Positions 12,268 through 25,356 of a DNA stretch of 64,000 bases are shown one piece after another (positions within the stretch are counted from its first letter, which is position 1; each line of letters opens with the position of its first letter). Made by a program: the position numbers and the translations under genes. Where the stretch lies: NCBI RefSeq assembly GCF_020080835.1, contig NC_058163.1:20983904-21047903 (forward strand), read 5' to 3'. Under the pieces are notes generated by a model, which saw only the letters and a program-made list of their open reading frames with translations, made no database searches and was not told where the DNA came from. The DNA comes from Cotesia glomerata. Its lineage: Eukaryota; Arthropoda; Insecta; Hymenoptera; Braconidae.

Positions 12268-15200
12268 TTAAATTAAATCTCCAGCCATCCAGCTCTCAAT
12301 AGTATTATTGGTGCTCTTGAGAAACTCCTTGAGTTCTTCGACCCTCTTAGAAATTTTATTAACCAGTTTGTTAAGTATCCTCGCCTCTTCCCTAACATGT
12401 TCGACCATCATCACAACCTTGTCTTTGCTCTTATCACCATCACCATCAACCAGTTGCTGGTGAGTATTAAAGACCTCAAGATATTTTTCCGCAGTAGGTG
12501 ACCTGGGTAGCCTGACCCTCGGCAAGTTTCCATTAACACTCGTGCAAGTAGAGTCCAGGTCTCCGCAGCACTGTGACCAGAATCTCAAATCAACCGCTGG
12601 GATATCCTGACAAGAAACCATTTTCTCTCCATCTCTTTCAGGAAGTACGAAGACATTCTTCTGTATCCTAGTGATGTTATCTCCATTGTCGCATAAAATT
12701 CTCGCGAGGCTAGTCTGTTTAATCTGCTGGAACTGCTCAGGCTTGAAGGTCGAGGGATTTTCATACCACAGCCTGTCAGCGTCTCTGGTCCGCTTGAACT
12801 GTTCAAGAAGAAGGCACTTGAACAGCGGACCGACCTTCGCTCCAGGCAATTGGTCTTCAAGAATTCCTCCGACCCAGACGTCGATGTTCCCCGGGTGTCC
12901 ATAGAGTTCCTGGAGCTTCCTTCTGACCTTCGCACTGGATATTTCATTAGCTAGCTCATCAAAGCTGTCAAAATCATGGGAAAAATTGCAGAACTTTCTC
13001 CACTCTAGGTACCCTGGAATTCCATGCTCGCGCGCTCTCTGGATGTTCATAGCCGCTAGGTCCAGTGCAACAGCGTGAGCAGTCCTGAACAACTGCTCCG
13101 TTAGCTCAGTGTTGAGATTTTCTTCGGGCATTTTAAGCTTCGCTGCAGTCCCGAACATTCCTCGGAGAAGAGGATCGACTCCGCCTTCGTCGACCAGCCG
13201 CCAAGGAGAAAAGAAAGCATCTCGCAGGTTCAGCGGGCCCTGGGGAATGCTCGACAAGTCTTCGTTCAGACGCTCCAATCTCGGCTGGATTATCGAGTGC
13301 CCGAACCTTAAAGCTGCTGTTGCGAAGACGTTAGAAATACTCGCGTCTAGTTCTGGATTGTAACCCGTCCAGGAGCCTATTAGTTCTTCGGTAGTCTGCC
13401 CGAATATTATCGGCAACCAGTGCTGGTAAGTTATGTGCTGCATTTCGGCGCCTACTATTTTGCGAGCTTCTTGGTAAAGTCTCTCCCCGCTCCAGTGGGG
13501 GTTCAGTTCGCCGAGGATTCGCGCTATTCGGTTGTGCTCTCGCAGCCAGATTGTGTGCATTGCGAGTAAACCTACTTGCTCGTTTGCTCGGATGTCTCCA
13601 GCGACGAAACAGTTTATTGTTGATTCTATGGGGTTTCTTCGGCAGTCGACGAATTGGCCAGGTGTTGAGTAAGGTAGCAGTGGTTTTTTACCTGAAAAAT
13701 TTTTATAATTAATTATAATAATAGCAATAAAAATTTAAAACAAGTTGTTATTATTATTTTTTTGACAAGTTTAAAATTAATAGAAATAATTATAATATTA
13801 TTAATGATTTTTTCAATTTTAAGTTAATTGGCTATCCAGTCTAATGCAACAATTATTATTTATTCGTAATAATTTTTAGCCTGTATTTCTTTCCAGGCAT
13901 ATACAATTTAGCTACATTTCATATCTAAATTTGTCATTAAAGATTAATTTGACTGACACAACAGGGGAGGAAATACAGGCTAAAAAAAAATTCTTGTATT
14001 AGACTGGATAGCCAATAACTTAAAATTGAAAAAATATTAAAAACAACCAGACTTTAGAAATAAATATTAAAAAATTATTAATTATAATAATAATTTTTTG
14101 AAAATTTTAAATATAAGTTATTATTATTTTTTTTGACTAGCTTAAAAATTTATAATAATAATAACTAACAACCTTGCAGTCACTGTGTGACTGCCGTGAC
14201 TTGTAAACTATAAATAAATAAAATTTTGCTTTATTAAACAATGATTTTTGTTAAATTGCACTGTACTTTTTTAACTATTGACGTTTTTAAAGATATAAGC
14301 TCATCCCGATGTTACACTCATCATGACCTTTCATTTGAGTACCCACATCAATTTTTCATATATTTTATATATTTATATATATGAATATATGAAAAATATA
14401 TAAAAATGCATATGGGTACTCAAATGAAAGGTCTCGATGAATATAATATAGGGATAAACTTATATCTTTAAAAATGCCAATAGTTCATAAGATACAAGGT
14501 CATTTCTTAATTATATTACATTGCACTGTATTTTCTTAACCATTGACGTTTTTAAAGATATAAGCTCATCCCGATGATACACTCATCAAGAGCTTTCATT
14601 TGAGTACCCACATGCATTTTGTTATATTTTTCATATATACATATGTATAATACATTTAAATATACGAAAAATTGATGTGGGTACTCAAATGAAAGGTCTT
14701 GATGAGTGTAACATCGAAATGAGCTTATATCTTTAATAATGTCAATAGTTAACACACTACAAGGTCATTTTTTAATTATTGGTATTTTTAAAGATATAAG
14801 CTCGTCCCAATGTTACACTCATAAAGAGCTTTCATTTGAGTACCCACATGCATTTTGATATATTTTTCATATATACATATATATAATACATATAAATATA
14901 TGAAAAATTGATGTGGGTACTCAAATGAAAGGTCTTGATGAGTGTAACATCGAAATGAGCTTATATCTTTAAAAATGTCAATAGTTCACAAGATACAAGG
15001 TAATTTCTTAACTGTGTATCTAGAATTAGAGCATTTTCGAATGCAGCCTAAATACTTATTATCATAAATTGACTATTGGTAAGAATAATATGAAATTTAA
15101 CCATAAAAACTCATTTTATCATATAAATATACTGGCCACAAAATTTTGCTTATTCTCTTAATAATATAATAATTTAATTAAAAAATATTTCTTACCAGGT

Positions 15201-18200
15201 AAAGTAACTCCTTCTCTTAGTAACCCTCTATTGTCATTATTGTCAGCATCATTATTAAGCGACCTTGATGGAGTCATATCTCTGAGATCCAAAGCCAGCT
15301 CATCGTTATATCCATAAACCTGAGAAGCGTCTAAATAACTAGTCAACTGATTCATCTGCTCCCGAGGCATAATTCCTTGACCCCAGAGAATACTAGTCAT
15401 CCCGGAACCGCAGACCGCGCTCGTCCGTATGAAATCGATACACCGTCTATTAGAGATCCTTGGATCCCCCGGCGGCACTTGCATGGGAAAGCACGGTGCT
15501 GCGTTCTCACAGGATTTTTTACAGTCTATTCCGTCCCAGGACTCGGAAGAAACAGCTGGCAAAGCGTGGTCCAAATCATGGTCAAGAAACTGGCCCCACT
15601 GCATCACCATGTGCGTGATTCTCGAGTCTGACGATATCTTTGTCGTGGAAATAAGTTTGGTAGAAATCAACCTCGCAGGGGGTTTCTTAAATCCATAGTA
15701 GAGTCTCGAGGAGTCCCAGCCGATAGGTTGCGAGAATCCGTTCTCGTAAATCGGCTGGAGTATGCGGCGAAACCCGGTGTAAGATGATCCCCAGGTGGGA
15801 TGCTTCAAGTTGTTGCAGCTACCGTCGATGCTTCTGTACTTGGTGTGGAAGCATAGATTATTGCAAGTGTGTTTTTTTCTGTGACCGGTGCAGCCTGAGA
15901 GTTTTTCTATTTCTGCTATCTGCTCGGAGGTGAGTATGTCTTCATATTTGAAGGGTGTTGATGAATTTACTGACATTCCTTTGTCCATGAAACGCCGGAT
16001 GTTTAGTAGAGTCCTTTCGAAGATTTCTGCTGGTCTTGCTGCTGCTCTGGCGACTGCGTTCGGGAATCTGGTGATTTGAATATTGAGTATTTTAATTTGC
16101 GATTTGAAAAAAAATTACATGTATTTTATGTGAGAAAAAAATTAATATTAACATTTTTTTCGTCGAAAAAACCGGATTAAAAATAATTTATAATTTTTTT
16201 TTAAGAGTTTACCTATGAAAATGATGGAAAAATTTAGAATTTTAATTAATGCATTAGAAAGTAATTTTTAATTCATATTAAGGACTAAAAAATTAAATAA
16301 ATATTTTTCATTTTTTAATTTATTTTTTATTTTTAAATTAAATAAATATTTTTTATCTCAACCCTCTCAATAAAAATTAATTATAAATTATTAATTCCAA
16401 AAATTCTCAATAAATAAATTATAAATTTTGAATTCCGAAAATTCTTAGTAAAACTAGCAACCTTGCAGTCACTATGTAACTGCTGTGACTTGTGAACTAT
16501 AAATAAATAAAATTTTGCTTTATTAAATAATAACTTTTGTTAAATTACACTGTATTTTCTTTACTATTGAAGTTTTTAAAGATACATATAAGCTCATCCC
16601 GATGTTACACTCATCAAGAGCTTCCATTTGAGTACCCACATGCTTTTTGATATATTTTTCATATATACATATATGTAATATATATATATAAATATATGAA
16701 AAATTGATGTGGGTACTCAAATGAAAGGTCTCAATGAGTGTAATGTCGGAGTGAGCTTATATCTTTAAAAATGTCAATAGTTTACAAGATACAAGGTCAT
16801 TTCTTAATTATGTATCTAGAGCATTTTCGAATGCAGCCTAAATACTTATCATAATAAATTGACTATCAACCCTGATTCTGAAAGATGATTTGAAATGACT
16901 ACCTTTATGTTAAATATATGTCTATATAGTATTCAAATCAGATGCTTTTAAATTATTTCAAATCATTTTAAATCATTTCAAATTTGATTTCTTCATCAGG
17001 GAAAAATTTTTCTTATTTTCTTAATAATATAAATAAATAATTTATAAATTTTGAATTCCAAAAATCTTAATTAAAAAAAATTATCAATTAATAATTCCAG
17101 AAATTCTTAATAAAAACAAATTATCAATTATTAATTCCAAAAATTCTTAATAAGAATCAATGGAAGTTTTTAGTTTCAAAAATTGAATAAAAAATTAAAT
17201 TATCAATCTTCAATTAAAAAAAAAGAATACATTTTTTTTCTCAACAAATTCTAAATTCAAAAAATTCAAACTCTGACCTGGTGACGCGGAATGGATCAAA
17301 ATGCCTTGGTTCTTTGCCATTATTATTAACTCCAAAGAGCGACTCAAGCGTCTGATTAATTGCTCGGTCAATTGTCTCAGTTGCGTCATTGAACGCGCGC
17401 CTTATCAGCGTGTCAGAGGTAGAGCCGATGCTGTTGCTGATGGTGTTGCTGCTGCCCAGGACTGGGTGTACTTGCAACAGACATTGCGCGGTAGCACGTC
17501 CATTATCATTGACAGCAGTGCACTCGTACCGTCCGGAGTCTGCCAGCGAGACGTTTTGGATGTACAGCGAGCCTCCCCGGGAGATTTTTATCGAAGAAAC
17601 TCTTGGTTCCAGCGCGCTGCCGTCCTTTTTCCACTGAATTACAGGCTTAGGTTCACCTTCGGCGCGGCAAGGGATCTCCACGGTGGCTCCTACTTCGCTG
17701 TCCAAATTTTTCGGGGGCTCGTAGATCAATTTCGGGGGACTGGAATTTTTGTCCAGCACCCGCAAGTCCGCGCTGACTTCCGCGAAGCCGTTGACATTGC
17801 GAGCCTGGCAGACGTACCTCGCTCCGTCCCGAGGTGTTGCGGAGAGGATTTTCAAAACTGAGGACTGGTCTTGGAGATATATTCGCTGGTTGTCGGAGTA
17901 AATTCGCTGCCCGTCTTTCCACCATTCCAGTTTTACTGGAATCTGGCTGTCTGCTTTGCACGTGAAGCTTATGTCTTCTCCAGCTGTCACTGTTTGAGAA
18001 GTTGGTAACTGCAAATTTTAAAATTGTTAATTATTATTATTATTATTATATAAAATTTTTTTTTAATTTAATTTTTGAAATTATTATAACCAATCAATTA
18101 TTATAAAAAAAAATTTTTTTTAACTTCGCACTTATAATTTATTAAAATTTCTTCATGTGGAATTTTTTTTAATTATATTTAATTATTTTATAATTTTATT

Positions 18201-21200
18201 TAATGAATAATTTAGATTTAAAAGATTGTACTAATAATTTTTTATAATTCCTTAATGTAGAAATTTTTTTTATAATTTTTTTATTGCTACAATTTATTTG
18301 TTATAAAATTATCAAATGATGTTTAAATTAGCAGACATTTCACTATTGTATAATTTTATTTAATAAATAACTTAGATTTAATAAATTGTACTTATAATTT
18401 TTTACAATTACTTCATTTAAAATTTTTTTTATAATTTTTTATTGCTATAATTTATTTGTTATAAAATTATTAAATGTCTCTCAATTTTAAAATCATTTTA
18501 AATGATACTTAAATTAGCATACATTTCACTATTTTATAATTGTATCTAAAAAATAAATTATTTAAAAAAATTACATTTATTGTTTAACATTTTCTTCATT
18601 TGAATTTTTTTCAAAATTTTTTTATTGCTAAAATTTATTTATTATAAAATTCTTAATAAATATCAAATGTCTCAATTTAAAAATTATTTTTCATTTTTGA
18701 AAAATTCAATAAAAATGCTTTTGAAGTAAGACCTACAGAAAAAACCGCAGTAATACCCACACACTTACCCTATGTTTAAAAAATTGCACTTTTAATTTTT
18801 TTCTAATTTTTTCATTTGGTATTTTAATAATTTTTATTGCTACAATTAATTTGTTATAAATTCTTAAAAATGATTAAATGTCTCATTAAATTTCAAAATC
18901 ATTTTTAAATCATACTTAAATTAGCAGACATTTCACTATTTTAAAATTTTATTAATTAAATAAATTATTTCAAAAAATTGACACTTATTGTTTTATATTT
19001 TTTTCATTTGGAATTTTTTTCAAAATTTTTTCATTGCTAAAATTTATCTATTAGAAAAATTTTTTAACAATGATCAAATGTCTCAATTTAAAAATCATTA
19101 TTTTAAATTGTATCTTTCAAAACAATAGATTAATTATTTTAAATTATAAATTAAATGTAATTATGATCAAAGATACAAACTCTAAAATAGATTTTCAATT
19201 GAAGCAATTATATTAATAAGTATTTATTAAGGTTTATCTAAAATTAATATCTTTAATCAGTGAATCACATTATTATCGAGTTCCGACGATCTTATCCCAT
19301 AAGACACTTGCGCCAAGTATTACTCATACAGTAATTAATTGTTTAATTTGTGACATATTTCTTCTCTTATTGCAGATTGCAAAGAATTTTTTTCTACTTG
19401 AATTAATAATAAATAATTAATTTAAAAATTACCTGAATAAAACGGATCGCCGGGCTGACAGTAATAACTGCGCGAGCTTTCCGAGAAACTTCAGCGCCCA
19501 TTTTACTCTCAGCAATACATTCATACTCTCCAATATCATCGACAGTCACTCGAGGAATAACAAGAGTCCCGTCTTGTTTCAAAATGTACTTTTTGCCATC
19601 AACATTAACTTGGTCGGAGTTTCTCATCCATTTAACAGCCGGCTTTGGATCCCCATCAACGCGACAAGTGAAGTATGCAGTCTCGCCTTCTTGCACTTCA
19701 ACATCTCCGGGACCTTGGATTATTTTTGGAGTCTCTGAAAGTTGTTATTCGTATATTAGTATCAATCATTTAAGAATAATTCAACCAAAACGTAAACGAA
19801 TAAGAAAGGCTCCATTTTTACGACTGAGATCGAAAATTTTTAAACTGAAGGGATAATAAGCTTTAAAACTTCCGATAAATTTTTTTCTAATGATTATTAT
19901 ACACCAGTCGAATTGTTTTTGCATCCTTTTCAAGGTTCTAAGGCAAAAAAATTGATTAGTTTATTATTTTTTTAGAAATTCAAAATTTTCAAATTTACAT
20001 CCCCGCACAGAAAGAAAAATTTCTTGACTGGAAAAGAAAATTATTGGCTCAAGAAAATTTTCGGGTGCCTAAAGGAAGACCGAAGTTGTGTTACCCGAAG
20101 TAAAAATTTTTCTTGAAATTCTATTCTTTGTGAAAGTAATTTTTTCTTCATTCAAATTATCATAAATACTTGATACAATAAATTTTTATATTTGATCAAG
20201 ATTTTTAGATACTTTAGGGAACCAGCGCCACTTACTTCAGCTGAGAAAAAAATTTTCTCACCTCTAAAAAATTTTTCTCTTGAATATTTGATACCCATTT
20301 TATTTTATTTTAGCGTGCAATTATACATATTGAATGAAAAAAAATGATTCAATATTATTTGATCTTCCCATTTGACATGTTAATCAATAAAAATATTAAT
20401 GAAAATTTACTTCTATCAAGATATTTAATTTTTTGGAGCAAGAGGCTGAATTTTCTCAAAAAAAGATTTTCTTGACTTAAATAAATTTTCTTGGATCAAG
20501 ATACGTATTTCTTAAAGCAAGAGAATTAATTTAGTTGGAATAAGTGAAATTTCTTGTGTCAAAAAAAAATTTTTTTTTCGCACAAGATAATAATAAGGAA
20601 GAAAAATATTTTCTGGGCTCAAGTGAACTTTTTTTTTGTGCGTATTTAAAGTATGAGAGAAAATAAGAGAGGAGAATAAGCTTTAAAACTGTTGATAAAT
20701 TTATTTCTAATGATTATTATATACCAATTGAATTGTTTTTGCATCCTTTACATGACATTTAGGCCTAACAGTTGATTATCGGTGAGAATGATATAAAACC
20801 TTGAAAAGACACAAATTCAAGTCAAGACCTTTGCAATAACACAAAATTTTACTAAAAAAAACCGATATTATCGTATGACTGTTCAAGAGACAAAATTGTT
20901 CTTGTCCTCTTAATAATATAGATTATATACCAATTAAATTGTTTTTATATTCCCTACAAGTTTTTTAGGCCAAACAGTTGATTAGTTTATTATTTTTTTA
21001 TAAATTTTGCGTTTAAAAAATTAAAATTAAAAAAAAAATTTTTTTATTCATCAATATTTTTATTATTTTTAATTAATTATTGTTATAAAAATAAAAAAAA
21101 CCGATAGTAGTCAGCTAACTAGAATAATTGTATTTGTTAATAATTAAAAAGACTCACTGCAGTGAAAATCGTGTATTGTCATAGTTGTCAGCGACTTGCC

Positions 21201-24200
21201 CTGCATTTCTTCAGGCGACTGACAAATAGCAGCCATCTCGGCCGGTTTATCTCTCAATCTCTCTACCAGCCACAACAAATCACAATCACAGACCAGATCA
21301 TTGGAATCGAGCCGCAATCTGGTCATCGAGCCGATATTCTCGAAAGCAGCGGCCGGTATTTTCTTCAGCTCATTGTTCTGCAGAAATAGCCGCTCAAGAC
21401 GAGGTAAGTTGCTAAATGTGTTGGGCAATATCTCCATGAGTTTGTTGTTTTGCAAATAAAGTTGTCTCAGATTTGGCAAGTGTGAGAACGCTCCGGGCGT
21501 TATTGATGTTATGTAATTTTTATACAAGTAAAGAATCCTCAGCCTCGGCAACCCAATGAAGGTATTCGCACTCAAGTGCTTAACTTTGTTGTCATTCAGA
21601 AGAATTGTGTCCATGTGCTTGAGACCGTGGAATGTCCCCGGTTGTAAGTCCACTATGTCGTTGAATCGTAAATCTCTGAAGAATTATTTTATAAGCAAGT
21701 TATTATTTAGACTAAAATTTAATTTTGCAAAAATTAAAAAATTCATTAAGATTAGTAGTCTCACTTGATTATTTTTTTATTTTTTTAACAAAAAAATTTC
21801 TTTAAAAAAATTATTTTTAAGAAATTGCATTTTTAATTTTTAAAAATTTCTAAATTTTAATTTTTATTTGTTAAAAAAAATTCTTTACATTATTATAGTA
21901 GTGTATCTGTGAATTTTAGATTTCACGGCGAAAATGTTGGTCCAATAAAAAATTTTTTTAAATAAAAATTGTTAAAAATTTAAGGAGGAACATTTCTGTG
22001 ACGGTCAAAAAAAAAAAGGTGATTTTCGGGAATTTTTTTGATGGAAAATAAAAAAATTTGGGGATCGAATTTTATTTTTTTCATTAAGGGTACATTAAAG
22101 ACTATTACCCTCAGTTTTTATTAAAAAAAATTTTATTATTAAAAAATTATTAACAATCTCGTGGAGCATTAGAAAAAATGCCCCCCTCCATGGTCACATC
22201 GATAACTCAAAAACGGATCATCTGAAAATAAAAACCCAAATTGCTTTTTAATCAGTAAGGATGTAGTTATCGTTGTACGTAAAGAATTACAAAAATTTTG
22301 ATTTTAAAGATTTTTTTAGTCGGGTTAAAACAAAAAAAAGAAAACAGCAAAAACAATGAGAAAATTTTCAAAATTCCATACGTGCAACGATAACTACATC
22401 CTTATTGATTAGAAAGCAATTTGGGTTTTTATTTTCAGATTATCCGTTTTTGAGTTATCGATGCATTGATGGAGAGGGAAATTTTTTTTAGTGCTCTACG
22501 AGATTGTTAATAACTTTGTAACAATTAAATATTATTTAATAAAAATTTAGGGTGATAATCTTTAATATACCCTTAATAAAATAAAAAAAATCTAACCCTT
22601 AAACTCCTTTATTTTCCCTGTCAAAAAAATTCCCGAAAATCACCTTTTTTTCGAGCATCACAATGGTGTTCCCTCTTAATTTTCTACAAAAAATTACTCC
22701 TATGATTTTTTCATAAAACTAATATTTTCAACGCAATTCCAAAATTAAGATTCATAAAAAATAAATCAAATTTTTTCTACTTAAAGTTTAATTTTTAAAT
22801 TGCGGCTTTCTTATTGGACCTAAAAAAAAATTATTAGACATTTTTTTTAAAATTAAATATTGAACTTTTATTTGAAAAATTTTTTATACGATTAATATTT
22901 TCACTGTCATATCAAAAATTTGACCCTATTAATTTTTATTTTTAATTTAAAGATAAAATTCTGACCACAGTAACTATCAATAAATAATGTATCAAATAAA
23001 TTATTGCTTGTAGTAAGCTCATTATTTTATTGGATCAAAATATTTATTTTTTTTTTACAGGAAACATTATTGGGAACTGGATGTTTAAGTTAACTCTGTG
23101 TATTTTTATCTCTGTTTCAAATAGTGGCGTTTGTTTTAATAGTCTAAAATGATGATTTATTATGACTTATTTTTTGATAAATCTTTCTGTGTATCTAAAT
23201 TTAAATTTTATAAATATTTTCATTTTTATATTGTGACTAAAATATTTATCGTGTTCTCATTAAAAAAACTTTTAAGTTGAGACAAAGCTGGCATTTATTC
23301 GTGACAATTATTAATGAATGGCTGATAACTTTTGATGACTAATATCTATTTAGGTCGTTATTCTTGATTTTTTTTTTTTGAAAAAGTTGAGTGTATTTTG
23401 CTAATTTTATGGTAATTAAATCGACAGGCGCCAGATTTTTAACTTCCCGCTAAGAAAATTGAAAATTTTCAAAAATCGGGAAGTTATTGTTTTCACCCCG
23501 TTTTTCGAAAATCGAATTTTCATCAGATCTCGATGTTTTGAGGTCCTAGGAAGCTTTCCTGACTATTTCCGCGGTGATGTCACCGTGTCCGCGTGTGTGT
23601 GTATGTAAATCTCTCATAACTTTTGAACGGATCATCCGATTCGATCGAAATAAGCGGCGTTCTGAAAAGTTTCTTTGCCCCTAGAATTCTGATACTAATT
23701 TACAGAATTTGAGTCGATCAATTTTGAGAAATCTCAAAAATAAAATTTCCAAAAATTTATTTTTTTGAAATATCTTTTAAACGGCTGAACCGATCAATTC
23801 CAAAAAATAATCAGATCTTAACCTCAAGAAACCACGTCGATTGCCACCATCCCGGTCAAAATCAGTTGATTTATTCGTGAGATATCGTTGTCGAAAAAAA
23901 TTGAAAAAAATGTTTTTTTTCAGAATTTCTATGAAATTTTTAGTCTGACCAGTTCGCGCTTCAAGATTTTTCAAAGAACTTAAAAAACTGCGTTGAATGC
24001 CGTAAACCGCAAGAAAATCGGTTAATTCATTCAAAAGTTATTGCGGTTTGAAAATTCAAAAAATAGTATTCTATAAAACGTCCATCAGCCTTTTGAGCTC
24101 GAAGAGCTCAAAAGCACAGAACAGCGATTTATTTGAGCTCGAAGAGCTTAAAATATAAGTGAATTGTTGAGCACTTAGGTATGGAGGTAGCGGGAAGTTG

Positions 24201-25356
24201 CAGAGATGGCCTTTAGGGTCAACAGTTTTCCTAATTTTTTTTTTACAAACTTATATTAAAAAAAATTACATCAGTAATTTTTTTTTATTTTTGCAAATTG
24301 AATTTTATAAAAAATTTTGTAGTAAAAATCTTAAAAATCGACAAGTTTTTATTTAAAGTCTTTAGGAATTTATTTCTCATCAAATAATTATAGTGTTTAT
24401 TCGCAAAATAATAATTACTGTAATTATTTGCAGCACCAGCATAAAAAACTCAAATTATGCATATTAAACGCCACGTGATCAATCTTTATTAAATAAACGT
24501 AAAAATATTTTTATGTAAAAGATTATTCATGCTTTTTTTTTGTCAAAAATTATGAATGAATTTTATTATAAGAATCAATAATATTTATTGCTATATAAAT
24601 TTAATATTGATACTAATAATCACTGCAATTATTTTAAATACGCTCTTTTGACAGTAAAGCTAAATAATCTTATAAAAAAAATTATTCAATTATTTTTCAT
24701 TAAAAAATTATTCTATAATTTTTCATTAGAAAATGTATCTAGTAATTTTTTATTAAAAAAATTATTTAATAATTTTATAAATAAAATTGTTCAATAATTT
24801 TTCATTTAAAATTTATTTAATGATTTTCTTAATGAAAAATTATTCAATAATTCTAGAAAAAAAAAGATTTTTCATAAAAAAAAAATTATTCAATAATTTT
24901 ATTAAAAATTTAATTATTTTATTTAATAATTTTATTAAAAATTTAATTATTTTATTTAATAATTTTATTAAAAATTTAATTATTTAATAATTTTTAATTA
25001 ATAGGATAATTTAATTATTTTTGCATTAAAAAATTTCATAAAAATAAATCATTTAACAATTTTTCATTAAAAAAAAATAATTCAATAATTTTTCATTAAA
25101 AAAATAATTTTTTATTAAAAAGAACTATTCAATAATTTTATAAAAAAAATAAAATTACTTACAAAATAGTAGTATTCGTCGGAACTCTCGGCACCAAAGT
25201 AATTCCTTGATACATACATCTTACACTGGAGTGATAGCACCAACATTTATCAGGACAATTACTAAAAAAACTATTTTTTTCCAGGGTCTGGACCTCTAAT
25301 CCCAGAATCAGCCCCAAAAGCACCAAAACGCAGCACACCTCATTGAAAAGTTTCAT
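12268..25356 (-). CDS. Pxn: Peroxidasin (extracellular LRR-Ig-haem peroxidase)
   Basis: Six coding exons on the minus strand: 25356-25163, 21675-21158, 19734-19433, 18008-17278, 16067-15196 and 13691-12268. All phases agree, giving 1346 residues. Peroxidasin is secreted and uses H2O2 and bromide to form sulfilimine crosslinks in collagen IV of basement membranes. Order seen: signal peptide (1-24, MKLFNEVCCVLVLLGLILGL), cysteine-rich LRR cap, LRRs and LRR C-terminal cap (to ~237), three Ig domains (~240-335, 339-430, 435-520), then the peroxidase. The distal haem site is MQWGQFLDHDLDHA (His ~745, with the calcium Asp), the catalytic Arg is in LREHNRIA (~923), and the proximal His is in LRFGHS (~1004). 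The tail is coiled-coil-like. Usual peroxidasins have four Ig domains and often a VWC domain; here three Ig domains and no VWC are visible. Confidence 0.96.
14165..15169 (-). mobile_element. Non-autonomous Helitron-like element, copy 3 (three palindromic units)
   Basis: Same layout as the other copies. The minus-strand 3' end has the GCAGTCAC.../GTGACTGC hairpin, but the terminus reads TTAG instead of CTAG. Three internal units lie at about 14280-14510, 14545-14770 and 14780-15010. The 5' side ends AATATTATTAAGAGAATAAGC. It lies in the last Pxn intron, just outside the exon at 15196. Confidence 0.7.
16454..17033 (-). mobile_element. Non-autonomous Helitron-like element, copy 4 (one unit, interrupted)
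   Basis: The CTAG terminus, hairpin and one palindromic unit (about 16560-16790) are present. The 5' half is shortened, and a separate CCCTGA/TCAGGG element (16870-17001) occupies the place of the missing sequence. It lies in a Pxn intron. Confidence 0.68.
16870..17001. mobile_element. Small CCCTGA...TCAGGG foldback element
   Basis: A 132-bp element starting CCCTGATTCTGAAAGATGAT and ending with TTCATCAGGG. Inside are several copies of AAATCATTT and its complement. It is nested in Helitron-like copy 4. It shares its terminal hexamer with the different element at 48986-49330. Confidence 0.55.
18050..19200. other. AT-rich Pxn intron with diverged tandem units
   Basis: Four or five poorly conserved units of about 170-300 bp share ATTGCTA(C/A)AATTTATTTGTTATAAAATT, ATCAAATGTCTC and TTAGCAGACATTTCACTATTTTA. 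They look like old tandem copies of one AT-rich sequence. No coding signal is seen. Confidence 0.45.
20006..20640. mobile_element. CACAG-ended MITE, copy 1
   Basis: 635 bp, starting CACAGAAAGAAAAATTTCTTG and ending with a T run plus TTGTG, so the ends are inverted. It is closely related along its length to the element at 44248-44947; both contain TTTCGGGTGCCT- or TTTCGGGTGTCT-like sequence, ACTTTAGGGAA and CACCTACTTCAGCTGAG-type blocks. It lies in the Pxn intron between exons 2 and 3. Confidence 0.7.
20755..20922 (-). mobile_element. Helitron-like fragment, 5' end only
   Basis: Matches only the left (minus-strand 5') portion of the Helitron-like family and ends exactly at A|TCTATATTATTAAGAG. 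The hairpin and CTAG end are missing. It is embedded in short direct repeats of local sequence: accaattgaattgttttt-like at 20712-20750, again at 20925-20990, and at 19887-19960. Confidence 0.6.
21980..22679. mobile_element. TTAA-flanked long-TIR MITE (piggyBac-like), copy 1
   Basis: 700 bp with TTAA at both ends (21980-21983 and 22676-22679) and long inverted arms. Each arm includes GGTGATTTTCGGGAATTTTT, AAGGGTACATTAAAGA, ACAATCTCGT and GATAACTCAAAAACGGAT. TTAA flanks are the mark of piggyBac-type insertion. It lies in Pxn intron 1. The second copy is at 44056-45473. Confidence 0.75.
23441..24240. mobile_element. AACTTCCCGC-ended repeat, copy 1
   Basis: Begins AACTTCCCGCTAAGAAAATT and has the inverted form TAGCGGGAAGTT near 24188-24199, followed by a shared tail GGCCTTTAGGGTCAACAG. 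The inside has ATAACTTTTGAACGGATCATC-type sequence and repeated GAGCTC. The related copy at 57719-59045 has the same order. Pxn intron 1. No transposase frame is visible. Confidence 0.65.
24892..24990. repeat. 33-bp tandem repeat, three copies
   Basis: The unit starting AATAATTTTATTAAAAATTT recurs at 24892, 24925 and 24958, an exact 33-bp period, inside a long A/T-only stretch of Pxn intron 1. Confidence 0.85.

Noticed and set aside
17301..17861. 186-codon plus-strand frame over the Pxn Ig exon
   Set aside because: Antisense shadow of two clear Ig domains with proper cysteines and splice phases.
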